A stretch of DNA of 64,000 nucleotides from Pseudomonas fluorescens (GCF_000802965.1 NZ_JSAK01000007.1:1-64000), one strand, 5' to 3'. Shown: positions 51,907-59,281, counted from the first letter of the stretch. The notes: generated by a model not told the origin, from the sequence alone. Translations and numbers: made by a program.

Positions 51907-52049
51907 GCCTTGAAGCCCTGCTGTTCCAGGTGCTCTGCATCTTGACTACATGCGCCTTCGTCCTTGCATGGATCGAACGCGCACGCAATAAAAAGCCCAC
52001 TCACGGTTGCACCCGTGAGCAGGCCACTCGCAATAACCCAATCCGCTAA
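51903..52049 (+). CDS. Early phage membrane microprotein, 48 residues
   Basis: ATG overlaps the stop of the preceding gene (ATGA). It reads MSLEALLFQVLCILTTCAFV, then LAWIERARNKK and a polar tail. One membrane helix with a basic cytoplasmic side. Evidence is the coupling and the clean frame between two genes. Confidence 0.55.
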   Translation: MSLEALLFQVLCILTTCAFVLAWIERARNKKPTHGCTREQATRNNPIR

Positions 52050-52066
52050 GAAAAGGAAACTACACC

Positions 52067-53458
52067 ATGAAAACTATCACCATCAAAGACATCGTTGCAA
52101 CCGCTCGTGGCACCGAGATCCTGCTACCGCTGCTCAATGGCGAAACCAGCATCACTGAGTGGGCGCAGTCCATTGCACTGGACAGCGTGACCACCAAGAA
52201 CGGTCGCGAAATCAGCGCTGCCCGTTCGGCACTCAACGGTGCTCAGTTCGCTATGACCAACGTGGCGATGGCGCTGCGATCAGCCACTGAGCTGGGCAAG
52301 GTGCCGTACACCCGCGCGGTGCAGGAGACCAACCGTATCTACAACATGCTCGATGGTCTGCGCAGTGCGTTCGCCGGCGTGCGTAACGAGGCGCACCGTG
52401 AGCTGACCGTGGCCGAGGTCACCCTGGCCGTTAAGGACGGTGTGTTCGACGAGCTGCAATCGACCAGCGATGCCTATACCCGCGAGGAGCTGGAGGAGCT
52501 GGCCCGCGAAGGCAGTCTGTCGTGGGAATCGATCGACGAGATCATGGACATGCAGGAGGCCAAGCAGGCCACCGGGCAGGCCGACATGATGGACAGTGAC
52601 GGTAGCTGGTCGGAGAGCGAGGGCGAGTTCCGCACCTCAGTGCACACTGCGAGCCAGCTGTGGGACATGGAGCTGGTCGACATCAAGTACAGCGAATCCA
52701 GCGCCGCCAGCGTAGCCCTGATCGGGATGCAATGGCCGGTCAACAACCCACTGTGGGATGCCCTGCTCGACCGCCTCGCCGATAGCTGGGAAGCCGGCAT
52801 CGAGTACGCCGATGACAAGGAGGCCGCGGCCAAGAAAGTCGAGCGTCGTGAAGCGGTGATCGAGGACCTGCACGCCAAGCCGATGATGGCTCGCTGGGTC
52901 ATCAACCACGTCACCCGTCGCGTGTTCCGTGACCAAGCGATGCTGGCCATCCGTGCCGAAGAGATCAGCGATCGCCTCGCGCACCTGGAGCGCCAGGCCA
53001 TGAACGAAGAACGCTACGGTGTGCCCGCCAGCCTGACCCGCATGGGTACCGGTGAAGAAAGCGAGTACGACCGCAAGTCGTTCCTCTACTACGCCGAGCT
53101 GCTGGAAGCGGAGGCCGCCGGCAAAGCCATCCACGACACACAGATCGAGCGCGAGCGCAGCTGGGCCACCGCTCAGTTGGAAACCATCGAGTCCCTGCTG
53201 CACGGGTTGAAGTCGCTGTACACCGAGCTGCGGATGATGGACCTGGAGCTGTTCAAGCTGTGGGAGCTGTTCGCCACCGACACCATGCCGGCTCAGCCGC
53301 CGGTGTACTGGAACAAGCAAGGGCCGATCTTCGACGAAGCTGATGCCCTCGCTGCCATCCGTGTCGAGGCCGCCATGGCCAAGCAACGTATGCGTGAAGC
53401 TGAAGGTGATGCGCTGGTCAAAGCAGCTGCCTTGGTCGAGGCCATGTTGGGCCTGTAA
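52067..53458 (+). CDS. Early phage protein of unknown function, helical
   Basis: A 463-residue acidic, almost all-helical protein with AAGGA before ATG. Notable segments: ELEELAREGSLSWESIDEIM, KKVERREAVIEDLHAKPMMA, and a long coiled-coil style C-terminus. No catalytic motif, membrane helix or zinc site seen. It is the first large early gene and is followed by a strong hairpin. Confidence 0.65.
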   Translation: MKTITIKDIVATARGTEILLPLLNGETSITEWAQSIALDSVTTKNGREISAARSALNGAQFAMTNVAMALRSATELGKVPYTRAVQETNRIYNMLDGLRSAFAGVRNEAHRELTVAEVTLAVKDGVFDELQSTSDAYTREELEELAREGSLSWESIDEIMDMQEAKQATGQADMMDSDGSWSESEGEFRTSVHTASQLWDMELVDIKYSESSAASVALIGMQWPVNNPLWDALLDRLADSWEAGIEYADDKEAAAKKVERREAVIEDLHAKPMMARWVINHVTRRVFRDQAMLAIRAEEISDRLAHLERQAMNEERYGVPASLTRMGTGEESEYDRKSFLYYAELLEAEAAGKAIHDTQIERERSWATAQLETIESLLHGLKSLYTELRMMDLELFKLWELFATDTMPAQPPVYWNKQGPIFDEADALAAIRVEAAMAKQRMREAEGDALVKAAALVEAMLGL

Positions 53459-53483
53459 GACCAAGTAAATTCAAACCACATCA

Positions 53484-53505
53484 GCCCGGGGCATTTGCCC
53501 CGGGC
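53484..53505 (+). promoter_or_regulatory. Strong hairpin before the zinc-finger gene
   Basis: Perfect 10-bp stem GCCCGGGGCA / TGCCCCGGGC with a 2-base loop, followed by GGAG and ATG 53523. No U run, so an mRNA-processing or stability element is more likely than a terminator. Confidence 0.5.
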
Positions 53506-53522
53506 ACTATGGAGAACTAGCC

Positions 53523-53912
53523 ATGAAAATGTCCGAACGTCGCGCTGCCTCGGCACTGCGCATCAAAGCCCTCGCCACTCAGGTTGAGGCCCCTGCCACT
53601 GCACCAAAACCACGCCTGCGTGTGTACATGGGCGGGCTGGTCACTGCCCTCGCCATGAAGATCGCCATGGGCTTGGAAACAGCCGCCGTCACCCTCGCCC
53701 GCTGGACCGAGTCCAAGGCTGAGCAACACAGCAACGGTAGCGCCTGCCCGCATTGCTCGGGCACCGGGCGCTACCGTTTCCACACTGACAGCACGCGCAA
53801 CGAGCGTTGCTTTCGCTGCAACGGCAAAGGCACTTTGGATCTCAAGGACCTGGGCTTCCTGAATAAACGCCTGAGCGGCGCCGGGCCGGTGTGCTGGGTC
53901 GTCACGGCCTGA
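53523..53912 (+). CDS. Small phage protein with DnaJ-type zinc finger
   Basis: A 129-residue protein. The C-terminal half has CPHCSGTGRYRF (Cys75, Cys78) and CFRCNGKGTLD (Cys96, Cys99), the paired CxxCxGxG form of DnaJ/anti-termination zinc ribbons. The N-terminal half is basic with a hydrophobic helix (VYMGGLVTALAMKIAMG). It might bind RNA polymerase or nucleic acid; no proof in sequence. Confidence 0.68.
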   Translation: MKMSERRAASALRIKALATQVEAPATAPKPRLRVYMGGLVTALAMKIAMGLETAAVTLARWTESKAEQHSNGSACPHCSGTGRYRFHTDSTRNERCFRCNGKGTLDLKDLGFLNKRLSGAGPVCWVVTA

Positions 53913-54203
53913 TTAACCCCGCCGAATAACCTCTGAAAGCTGCGTCTGCGGCTACCCCTGCGTCCGCGACCGCTTCTGCGTCTGCGTCGTGGTGTGGGTG
54001 TTGGGTCTTCAAAGAGCTATCAGTCGTGAGTGGTCGTGTGTGGTCGGACCAATGACGAGTGATTGCACGCTGTGAGGTGTCGAAGGTCGAAGGTCAATCG
54101 ACACAGGTCAAGGGCACTGAGCAAAAGCCCTAAGTCGGCCGTTACTGGACACGAGCCGAGGTGGGTGGGAAAGTTACTCGCAATGCGATTCAAAGGAGGA
54201 TTT
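53913..54203. other. Gene-free region with short repeats
   Basis: Holds tandem TGCGTCTGCG-type units (53941-53950, 53959-53968, 53977-53988), GGTCGTGTGTGGTCGG, a second copy of GACACAGGTCAAGGG at 54100-54114 and GCAAAAGCCC at 54122. It ends in a phage operator and a very strong Shine-Dalgarno. No gene is visible. Confidence 0.5.
54174..54192 (+). promoter_or_regulatory. Phage operator copy before the 54.2 kb gene
   Basis: GTTACTCGCAATGCGATTCA. Core dyad CGCA, A, TGCG at 54179-54187. No good -10 or -35, and the perfect AAAGGAGGA ribosome site begins right behind it, so it is an operator more than a promoter. Confidence 0.5.
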
Positions 54204-54575
54204 ATGCGCTTCAACGACATTCGCTGGGAGCACTTGGCGGCAATACACAAGGCATTGCGCCATGGGGCCAGTGTCCCGGATGCCTTGACCGAGGTCGGGC
54301 TGACCCCGGCGCTGTGGCGCAGGTTGCGCGGCGATTGGCACGCGACGTGTGCTCACCTGGCATCGGTCGATCCTACCGGGCACCCGGTCGAGGTGGCCGA
54401 CATCGACGTGCTGATCAGCGAGCGACGTGGGTTGGGTGGCCGCCTGCCCGGCTCCCTGGACCTGCGACCTCGTGCCCCTCGTCACACCAAAGGGCGGCCT
54501 TTGCCCACGCTCCAGGTCCAAGACAGCTCGTTCTGTGTCGAAGGTGGGGTGTTCTACATCGAGGACGAGGGCTAG
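54204..54575 (+). CDS. Small HTH-like phage protein
   Basis: A 123-residue protein from ATG 54204 with AAAGGAGGA, the strongest ribosome site in the window. Residues 5-45 look like an HTH (LAAIHKALRHGASVPDALTE then VGLTPALWRRLRGDW). The rest is Arg/Pro rich and ends acidic. Placed directly before the iteron region, it is a candidate for the protein that binds it. Confidence 0.6.
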   Translation: MRFNDIRWEHLAAIHKALRHGASVPDALTEVGLTPALWRRLRGDWHATCAHLASVDPTGHPVEVADIDVLISERRGLGGRLPGSLDLRPRAPRHTKGRPLPTLQVQDSSFCVEGGVFYIEDEG

Positions 54576-55071
54576 CCGTCGGGGTAAAAAGTCGCATGGC
54601 GAGTGACGAAGGGCGGTCGGCAGGGGGTTTTGTCCCGATCTTTAAACGCTGTCCCAATCTTGTTTTTCGACCAAATCGGCTACAGGCCACGTAATCCGTG
54701 GCTTCCAGCCATTTTAAGGCGCTGTCCCGATCTTGAGTTCCGCTCTGCACCTATAAAATGATTTGTTAATGTTTTGTGATTATTTGCGCCCTAAACCACG
54801 GGCTCGGTAGGCGGTAGCACCCTGTGCCCTATTGCATGCTACAAATACACAAATCATTTTATAAACTCTGACCCCCCCTAAAAAGAACGGGACAACGGGA
54901 CAAGAAAGCTACAAGCCATGGAACACGCGGCCTCCAGCTGTCCCGATCTTCAAAACGGTTCACCTCAAGATCGGGACACCCCCCAAAGTACGGGACAACT
55001 GTCCCGATCTTAAGGTTATTGGAAGCCAGTCGAGGATCATTTGCCCTCCGATCCAGTAAGGAAGTCCTACC
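54576..55071. other. Iteron region, candidate replication origin or partition site
   Basis: 496 bases without a gene. Five copies of TGTCCCGATCTT (54631, 54723, 54939, 55000, and inverted at 54967-54978), one copy with a single change (54650), and half sites ACGGGACA at 54887, 54896 and 54990. Between the two iteron groups lies an AT-rich segment bounded by a perfect 15-base inverted repeat (TATAAAATGATTTGT at 54752 and its complement at 54849). This combination is typical of iteron origins. Confidence 0.55.
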
Positions 55072-55467
55072 ATGACTCGCATCAACATCACTACCCCACA
55101 CGCCCGCTTCTATCTCAATTATCCATCCGACGGAAGCATCGGTCCCATCACCGAATGGCTCGACCGCTATGTGTCCTCGCACCCGATGCACAGCGTCTTC
55201 GCGTGCGTTGGAGAGGGCATCTATTTCGAAGAAGGCCCCGAGGGCATCACCCCAGGTATCTGGACGCATACTCCATTGCCCCTCGGCATGGACATTCTGG
55301 CAACCCAAGAGCGCTTTGAAAATCGGGCCATGATACTGCTCAGCAAGGAAAATGGCGCCGTGGACCTCGCGAAAGACCCGAGTGATGGACGCTACTTTTC
55401 CGCTGCTATGAATGCCGCGTGGATAATGTACGTCGACCTGGATGTTGAACACTTCATCCGTCGCTAA
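55072..55467 (+). CDS. Early phage protein of unknown function
   Basis: A 131-residue protein with AAGGAAG before ATG. Features: YLNYPSDGSIGPITEWLDRY, WTHTPLPLGMDILATQERFE and a C-terminal WIMYVDLDVEHF. Single gene between the iteron region and the next phage promoter; no family recognised. Confidence 0.6.
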   Translation: MTRINITTPHARFYLNYPSDGSIGPITEWLDRYVSSHPMHSVFACVGEGIYFEEGPEGITPGIWTHTPLPLGMDILATQERFENRAMILLSKENGAVDLAKDPSDGRYFSAAMNAAWIMYVDLDVEHFIRR

Positions 55468-55507
55468 CACGCTCTGCATCCGCCCGGTTACTCACTAGGC
55501 GGCTCCA

Positions 55508-55536
55508 CGCAAAATAAAACACGCATTGCGTATTAA
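55508..55536 (+). promoter_or_regulatory. Phage operator-promoter of the 55.6 kb operon
   Basis: CAAAATAAAACACGCATTGC then GTATTAATC: full dyad with -10 TATTAA at 55531-55536. The AT-rich AAAATAAA block before the dyad is the same as in the minus-strand copies. The first gene starts 50 bases later. Confidence 0.65.
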
Positions 55537-55585
55537 TCGCTGTGCGAGTACGATCGCCTCCGCTTCAAACTCAAGGAATCGACGA

Positions 55586-55939
55586 ATGCAATCACAGACC
55601 CTGATTAACCTGACCCCTCACCCGCTTGTCCTGCTGTGTGTCACCGGCACGCAGCGCGTGCACCAGTCCGGCAACATCGCTCGCGTGCGCCACGAACAGG
55701 TGGCCCTCGACCCGGTCGGCGGCATCCCCGTCTACACCACCGCGTACAAGGAAATTGAAGGCCTGCCCGAGCCCCAGGACGGTGTGACCTTCATCGTCAG
55801 CTCCCTGATCCAGCACGCCCTCAAGCAGCAAGGCATTGAGCGCCCCGATGTGCTTTCCCCTGGCACCGGCCCAAACGACTCCGCGGTGAAAGAAAACAAC
55901 CGCATCGTCGCCGTCACTCGCTTGGTGAAGATTCAATGA
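55586..55939 (+). CDS. Conserved small phage protein (NLTPHP type)
   Basis: A 117-residue protein from ATG 55586 (AAGGAAT upstream). The frame INLTPHPLVLLCVTGTQRVH, SGNIARVRHE and DGVTFIVSSLIQHAL is recognisable in many phage genomes as a conserved hypothetical family. Cytoplasmic, no membrane segment. First gene of a tightly packed operon of at least nine genes. Confidence 0.68.
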   Translation: MQSQTLINLTPHPLVLLCVTGTQRVHQSGNIARVRHEQVALDPVGGIPVYTTAYKEIEGLPEPQDGVTFIVSSLIQHALKQQGIERPDVLSPGTGPNDSAVKENNRIVAVTRLVKIQ

Positions 55940-56238
55940 GCCTGCCCCCGATCTACATCGCTTATGACCTGATGACCCGTCAGTTCTATCACGACGACGG
56001 CGGTGACAGCCGCGACAGTGAACGCCTGCTGATCGCCAGCACCGACCTCGACCTGCTGCGCAGCACGATCAACGCGCACTATGCCGAGCCTGATCGGGTC
56101 CGCAGCCACTACGGCACCACGTTGTTCATCCCCACCGGCAAGATGAAATCCAATCGCTGGTCTGGAAGCGGCGGCGGCTGTATGGCCAGCGGCCACATCG
56201 AGATCCGCAAACTCAACCAACTGGCGTTCGCATCATGA
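55936..56238 (+). CDS. Small phage protein
   Basis: A 100-residue protein, ATGA overlap with both neighbours. Begins LPPIYIAYDLMTRQFYHDDG, has a Gly/Ser-rich turn (RWSGSGGGCMASGHIEIRK). Beta-rich, no known family. Confidence 0.6.
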   Translation: MSLPPIYIAYDLMTRQFYHDDGGDSRDSERLLIASTDLDLLRSTINAHYAEPDRVRSHYGTTLFIPTGKMKSNRWSGSGGGCMASGHIEIRKLNQLAFAS

Positions 56239-56648
56239 CCCTCGTCACTCGGCCGACCGCCGAGCTCGAAGGCCCCGCGCTGGATTGGGCAGTGGCCAGA
56301 GTCGAGGGGCATTCATTGCCACCGTTCCCGGGCCGATCCGGCATCAAACAGTGCTGGATCAACGTAGGCCCAGCGACTCACGACGTGTTTGCCCCGTCCA
56401 CCGACTGGCAGCAAGGTGGTCCGCTGATCGAGAAACACAACCTGACCATCGAACGCCCGATCGAGATGCGCGGTTGTGCAGTGACCGGCTTCCACGACTG
56501 GCGCGCGGACCACCCGAAGAACTTCGGCGGGCTAATTCGCTACTCCGGTAGGGGGAAAACCGCATTGATCGCCGCCTGTCGCGCCATCGTTGCCAGCAAG
56601 CTGGGCGACACGGTGCAGGTGCCAGAGGAGTTGCTCACGTGCGCGTGA
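56235..56648 (+). CDS. NinX-like protein (DUF2591)
   Basis: A 137-residue protein with the DUF2591 pattern: LEGPALDWAVARVEG at residues 11-25, FAPSTDWQQGGPLIEKHNLT near 52-71, GKTALIAACRAIVASKLGD near the end. NinX proteins belong to the accessory nin region of lambdoid phages and remain without a known role. Confidence 0.82.
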   Translation: MTLVTRPTAELEGPALDWAVARVEGHSLPPFPGRSGIKQCWINVGPATHDVFAPSTDWQQGGPLIEKHNLTIERPIEMRGCAVTGFHDWRADHPKNFGGLIRYSGRGKTALIAACRAIVASKLGDTVQVPEELLTCA

Positions 56649-56830
56649 TCATCACCCTTGATCGCTACGACGGCGCCCAAGGCAAGCAGCTCACCCTCGA
56701 CCTCGCCGAGATCAGCCTAAACCAACTGACTTTCTACCTCATGGAAGCCAGCGTGTGCGGCGTGACCATCACCAAGGACAAACCGCTCGCTACGGTGTGC
56801 GAACGGCTCATGAAAGAGGACACCAAGTAA
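56639..56830 (+). CDS. Small phage protein, 63 residues
   Basis: Starts at GTG 56639 inside the end of the NinX-like gene. Compact alpha/beta composition (VIITLDRYDGAQGKQLTLDL, then ISLNQLTFYLMEASVCGVTI). Ends one base before the next ATG. Unknown. Confidence 0.55.
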   Translation: MRVIITLDRYDGAQGKQLTLDLAEISLNQLTFYLMEASVCGVTITKDKPLATVCERLMKEDTK

Positions 56831-57175
56831 ATGAATTTCTCCACCCAGCTCCAGGACATCCGTCAATCGGCCGAGGCCATTGGCCAACGCATCACCGCCT
56901 TGCAAGCCCGGGGCGAGCTCGATCGTCGCGGCTCGATGAACCCGAACGAACCGCTGCGCCACCACAAACGCGGGCCACTGCTTGCGATCAAGCCGCACGC
57001 GTATCGCTTCAGCTTCAGCACCACCCCAACCAGCAACAGCACGGATCGGCCGGTGTACGCCTGCAAGATCATGGGCGGGCTCAATGAGCTCGATGCCGAA
57101 ACACACCTGCGCCAGTTCTTGCGCACCCAGGGCCTGCACCTGCGATCGATCCTCGCCACGGAGAAATTGCGATGA
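56831..57175 (+). CDS. Small phage protein, 114 residues
   Basis: N-terminal helix (FSTQLQDIRQSAEAIGQRIT), central basic loop (RHHKRGPLLAIKPHAYRF), C-terminal helix. Overlaps the next gene by four bases (ATGA). No family recognised. Confidence 0.58.
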   Translation: MNFSTQLQDIRQSAEAIGQRITALQARGELDRRGSMNPNEPLRHHKRGPLLAIKPHAYRFSFSTTPTSNSTDRPVYACKIMGGLNELDAETHLRQFLRTQGLHLRSILATEKLR

Positions 57176-57684
57176 ACGAAAGCAGACAACAACAGCTCCT
57201 CGCCAGCCAATCCGGTTTGGCCCGCAAGGTGTATGAGGCGGTACCGATCCAGGCCTGTTGGAGCGAGACCACCATCCTCAACGCTGCACGCCTGACCGGG
57301 GTAAACACCGCCCCGCATGTCATTCGTGCCTGCCTGCGCGACATGAAAGACAGCGGCCTGATCCGTGAACCCACTCGCGGCGAGTTCCAGCGTGAAACGG
57401 TCACCATCAAAGCACCCAAGCCTACTAAGCCAATATTGAGCAAACCTGCTATGACCACCAAGCAACCTGAAACCGTGAAATCTCCAGTCTCGCCCATCGA
57501 TCTGCTGTCCGAGGTCTCCACTGAGTTGGCCAGCATCGGTACCGAGTTCCTCCTGCGCATGCAGCTGCTGTCCACCCGCGTCGACGAGTTGGCCCTGTCG
57601 ATCGAAGCGCAGCGCGAGACCGATGCCACCGCCATGGCCAAGGCGCACCAGCTCCAGGCCTTGCTCAAAGAGTTCGCAGCGTGA
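57172..57684 (+). CDS. Winged-HTH-like phage protein with coiled coil
   Basis: A 170-residue protein. Residues 15-72 look like a winged helix (SGLARKVYEAVPIQACWSET, then LTGVNTAPHVIRACLRDMKD and SGLIREPTRGEF), a Lys/Pro/Thr linker follows and then a coiled coil at 105-168. Plausible DNA-binding regulator that dimerises through the C-terminus. Its stop overlaps the GTG of a 27-residue gene. Confidence 0.65.
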   Translation: MNESRQQQLLASQSGLARKVYEAVPIQACWSETTILNAARLTGVNTAPHVIRACLRDMKDSGLIREPTRGEFQRETVTIKAPKPTKPILSKPAMTTKQPETVKSPVSPIDLLSEVSTELASIGTEFLLRMQLLSTRVDELALSIEAQRETDATAMAKAHQLQALLKEFAA

Positions 57685-57764
57685 TCAACGTCGACACCGT
57701 AATCACGCTGCTGGTGATTCTGGTGATCGCCATACTGTTTCCGCCCCCGAGACCTCGGCCATGA
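57681..57764 (+). CDS. Phage membrane microprotein, 27 residues
   Basis: GTG start in a GTGA overlap with the previous stop, and its TGA overlaps the next ATG. The product is one hydrophobic helix (TVITLLVILVIAILF) with a Pro/Arg tail. Translation is supported by the double overlap. Too short to assign. Confidence 0.5.
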   Translation: MINVDTVITLLVILVIAILFPPPRPRP

Positions 57765-57922
57765 AGACCGCCCTGTTCACCCTGTTCATCCACTACTGCG
57801 TCAACCAGCAGTGCGAAACAAAGCCGCTCAGCAATGCCTGGGAAACGATCGAAGAATGCCAGGCGCAGATCCCGATCTACTACGCCATGGTGCCCGGCGA
57901 TTACCTGATGGAGTGCAAGTAA
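57761..57922 (+). CDS. Small phage protein, 53 residues, four cysteines
   Basis: Reads MKTALFTLFIHYCVNQQCET and ends GDYLMECK. A hydrophobic N-terminus and four Cys suggest a signal-like or anchor segment with disulfide or metal binding. Coupled to both neighbours. Confidence 0.52.
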   Translation: MKTALFTLFIHYCVNQQCETKPLSNAWETIEECQAQIPIYYAMVPGDYLMECK

Positions 57923-58389
57923 TGCAGACCCTGAAACCCGAGCTGCTGGCCATCGTCGACACCATGTCGGCCCACCTCGCCCAGCAACGCGCCCGTGCCT
58001 ACGCCGATGGCTGCAAGTACCGCGACAACGACGGCCGCATGTGCGCCGTGGGTTGTCTGATCCCCGACGAGCTCTACGCCCGAGAGATCGAGGGCGGCAT
58101 CACCACCATGTTCCACAGCGTCGACATGGAGTACGCCTCCACTCACCGCCCCCCGGTGGTATCCCATCTGTGCAGCCTTGCGCCGTCCCTTGAAAGGAAC
58201 TCGCTGAAGCTTTTCCTCGACCGTACGCAGATTTTTCACGACGAAGATCACGGCATCGATAAGAACAGTTACGTCGGCATCCTCAACGCTGCGCCACCCG
58301 ACATCAGCAACGATGACCTCGCCGCTGTGATCAAGACCGAGTTGGTCCGCCGCCTGAGCACCAGTCCACTCGACACGTGGCTGGAATAA
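57922..58389 (+). CDS. Early phage protein, 155 residues
   Basis: Starts at ATG 57922, sharing one base with the previous stop. Features: QQRARAYADGCKYRDNDGRM, CAVGCLIPDELYAREIEGG, a helical C-terminus. The CKYR..GRMCAVGCLIPDE pattern recurs in phage hypothetical proteins. Last gene before the next operator. Confidence 0.6.
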   Translation: MQTLKPELLAIVDTMSAHLAQQRARAYADGCKYRDNDGRMCAVGCLIPDELYAREIEGGITTMFHSVDMEYASTHRPPVVSHLCSLAPSLERNSLKLFLDRTQIFHDEDHGIDKNSYVGILNAAPPDISNDDLAAVIKTELVRRLSTSPLDTWLE

Positions 58390-58406
58390 CACGCATTGCA
58401 ATTATT
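58385..58406 (+). promoter_or_regulatory. Phage operator copy before the 58.4 kb unit
   Basis: AATAACACGCATTGCAATTA with a degenerate right arm (TGCAA for TGCGT) and -10 candidate AATTAT. It overlaps the preceding stop and lies 25 bases before ATG 58430. Confidence 0.5.
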
Positions 58407-58429
58407 TCCACCCACAAGGAACGCGCACC

Positions 58430-58852
58430 ATGGCCACTGAAACAACTGAAATCGCCCTCGACAAACGCCCGATGAAAGTCGTGTTGGTCACCTTCGACAA
58501 CCCGGAGAAATCCTACAACTACTGGGCGCCGGCTGACGCCAGGACCGGCGACTACGCAGTGGTCCCATCGGTGTCGCAGATCATCCAGAACCGCAACATG
58601 CCGTTCACCATCGGCCAGATCGTCCAGGACGAGGTGATCGACACCAGCAAAGCGACCAAGGCAATCCTCGGCACCTTCAACGAGGACTTCTCCAAGCATG
58701 TGCAGGCTCGCATCGAGCACATGCAGCGGGTCAAGGCCAAGCTCGCGGTGAAGAAAAAGCAGTACGAAGACGCCGCCTTCTACGAGCTGCTCGCCAAGAC
58801 CGACCCGGAAGCCGCGGCGCTGCTCGACGAGCTCAAGAGCTTCAACCTGTAA
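58430..58852 (+). CDS. Early phage protein, 140 residues
   Basis: Beta-rich N-terminal half (MKVVLVTFDNPEKSYNYWAP, GDYAVVPSVSQIIQ) and a coiled-coil C-terminal half (HMQRVKAKLAVKKKQYEDAA). AAGGAACG before ATG. Unknown function. Confidence 0.6.
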   Translation: MATETTEIALDKRPMKVVLVTFDNPEKSYNYWAPADARTGDYAVVPSVSQIIQNRNMPFTIGQIVQDEVIDTSKATKAILGTFNEDFSKHVQARIEHMQRVKAKLAVKKKQYEDAAFYELLAKTDPEAAALLDELKSFNL

Positions 58853-58889
58853 CACCCCCCAACCGCTGCACTTAACTGAGTACATCGCT

Positions 58890-59240
58890 ATGTCTAAAGC
58901 TCAAGTCAATCCGCTCCAGGCCATCGTCAACGCTGCCGCTGTCAAGGTCGCCGAAGCGCAGTACCGTTTGGCCAACCTGTTCACGCCCTACTCCTTCGAC
59001 CCGGAGCGCGTGGATTTCGACCGCGTCGGCGCTTTCCTCGGCAACGTCAACGCTGCGTTCCCACAGCCAAGCGAAGCGGTGAAATTGTCCCTCGATCGCA
59101 CCGCCGCGACGCTGGTGGAACAGCAGGCGATCCTCGCTGCGTTCAAGGCCCAGGGCACCGAGCCGACGCTGAGCGCCGACGAGTTGTTCGACGCCGCCCG
59201 CAACAGCATCGCTGGCAACCGCCTGCAACGCGCTGCCTGA
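58890..59240 (+). CDS. Early phage protein, 116 residues
   Basis: An Ala-rich helical protein (AIVNAAAVKVAEAQYRLANL, TAATLVEQQAILAAFKAQGT). 37 bases after the previous gene; no strong ribosome site. It ends just before the palindromic operator. Unknown. Confidence 0.58.
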   Translation: MSKAQVNPLQAIVNAAAVKVAEAQYRLANLFTPYSFDPERVDFDRVGAFLGNVNAAFPQPSEAVKLSLDRTAATLVEQQAILAAFKAQGTEPTLSADELFDAARNSIAGNRLQRAA

Positions 59241-59260
59241 CGGTTGAACCACGCCCGCAG

Positions 59261-59281
59261 TTACACGCACTGCGTGTAACT
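59261..59281 (+). promoter_or_regulatory. Perfect 21-base palindromic phage operator
   Basis: GTTACACGCA, one C, TGCGTGTAAC: perfect 10-base arms around the phage dyad. No recognisable -10 or -35. 22 bases before ATG 59304. The best evidence that the motif is bound by a symmetric dimer. Confidence 0.65.

Noticed and set aside
53484..53505. Rho-independent terminator
   Set aside because: The stem is strong but no U run follows; the next gene's ribosome site comes directly after it.
54174..54199. Promoter with the phage motif before the 54.2-kb gene
   Set aside because: A -10 placed as in the other copies would overlap the Shine-Dalgarno, and start of transcription would fall within it; kept only as an operator.
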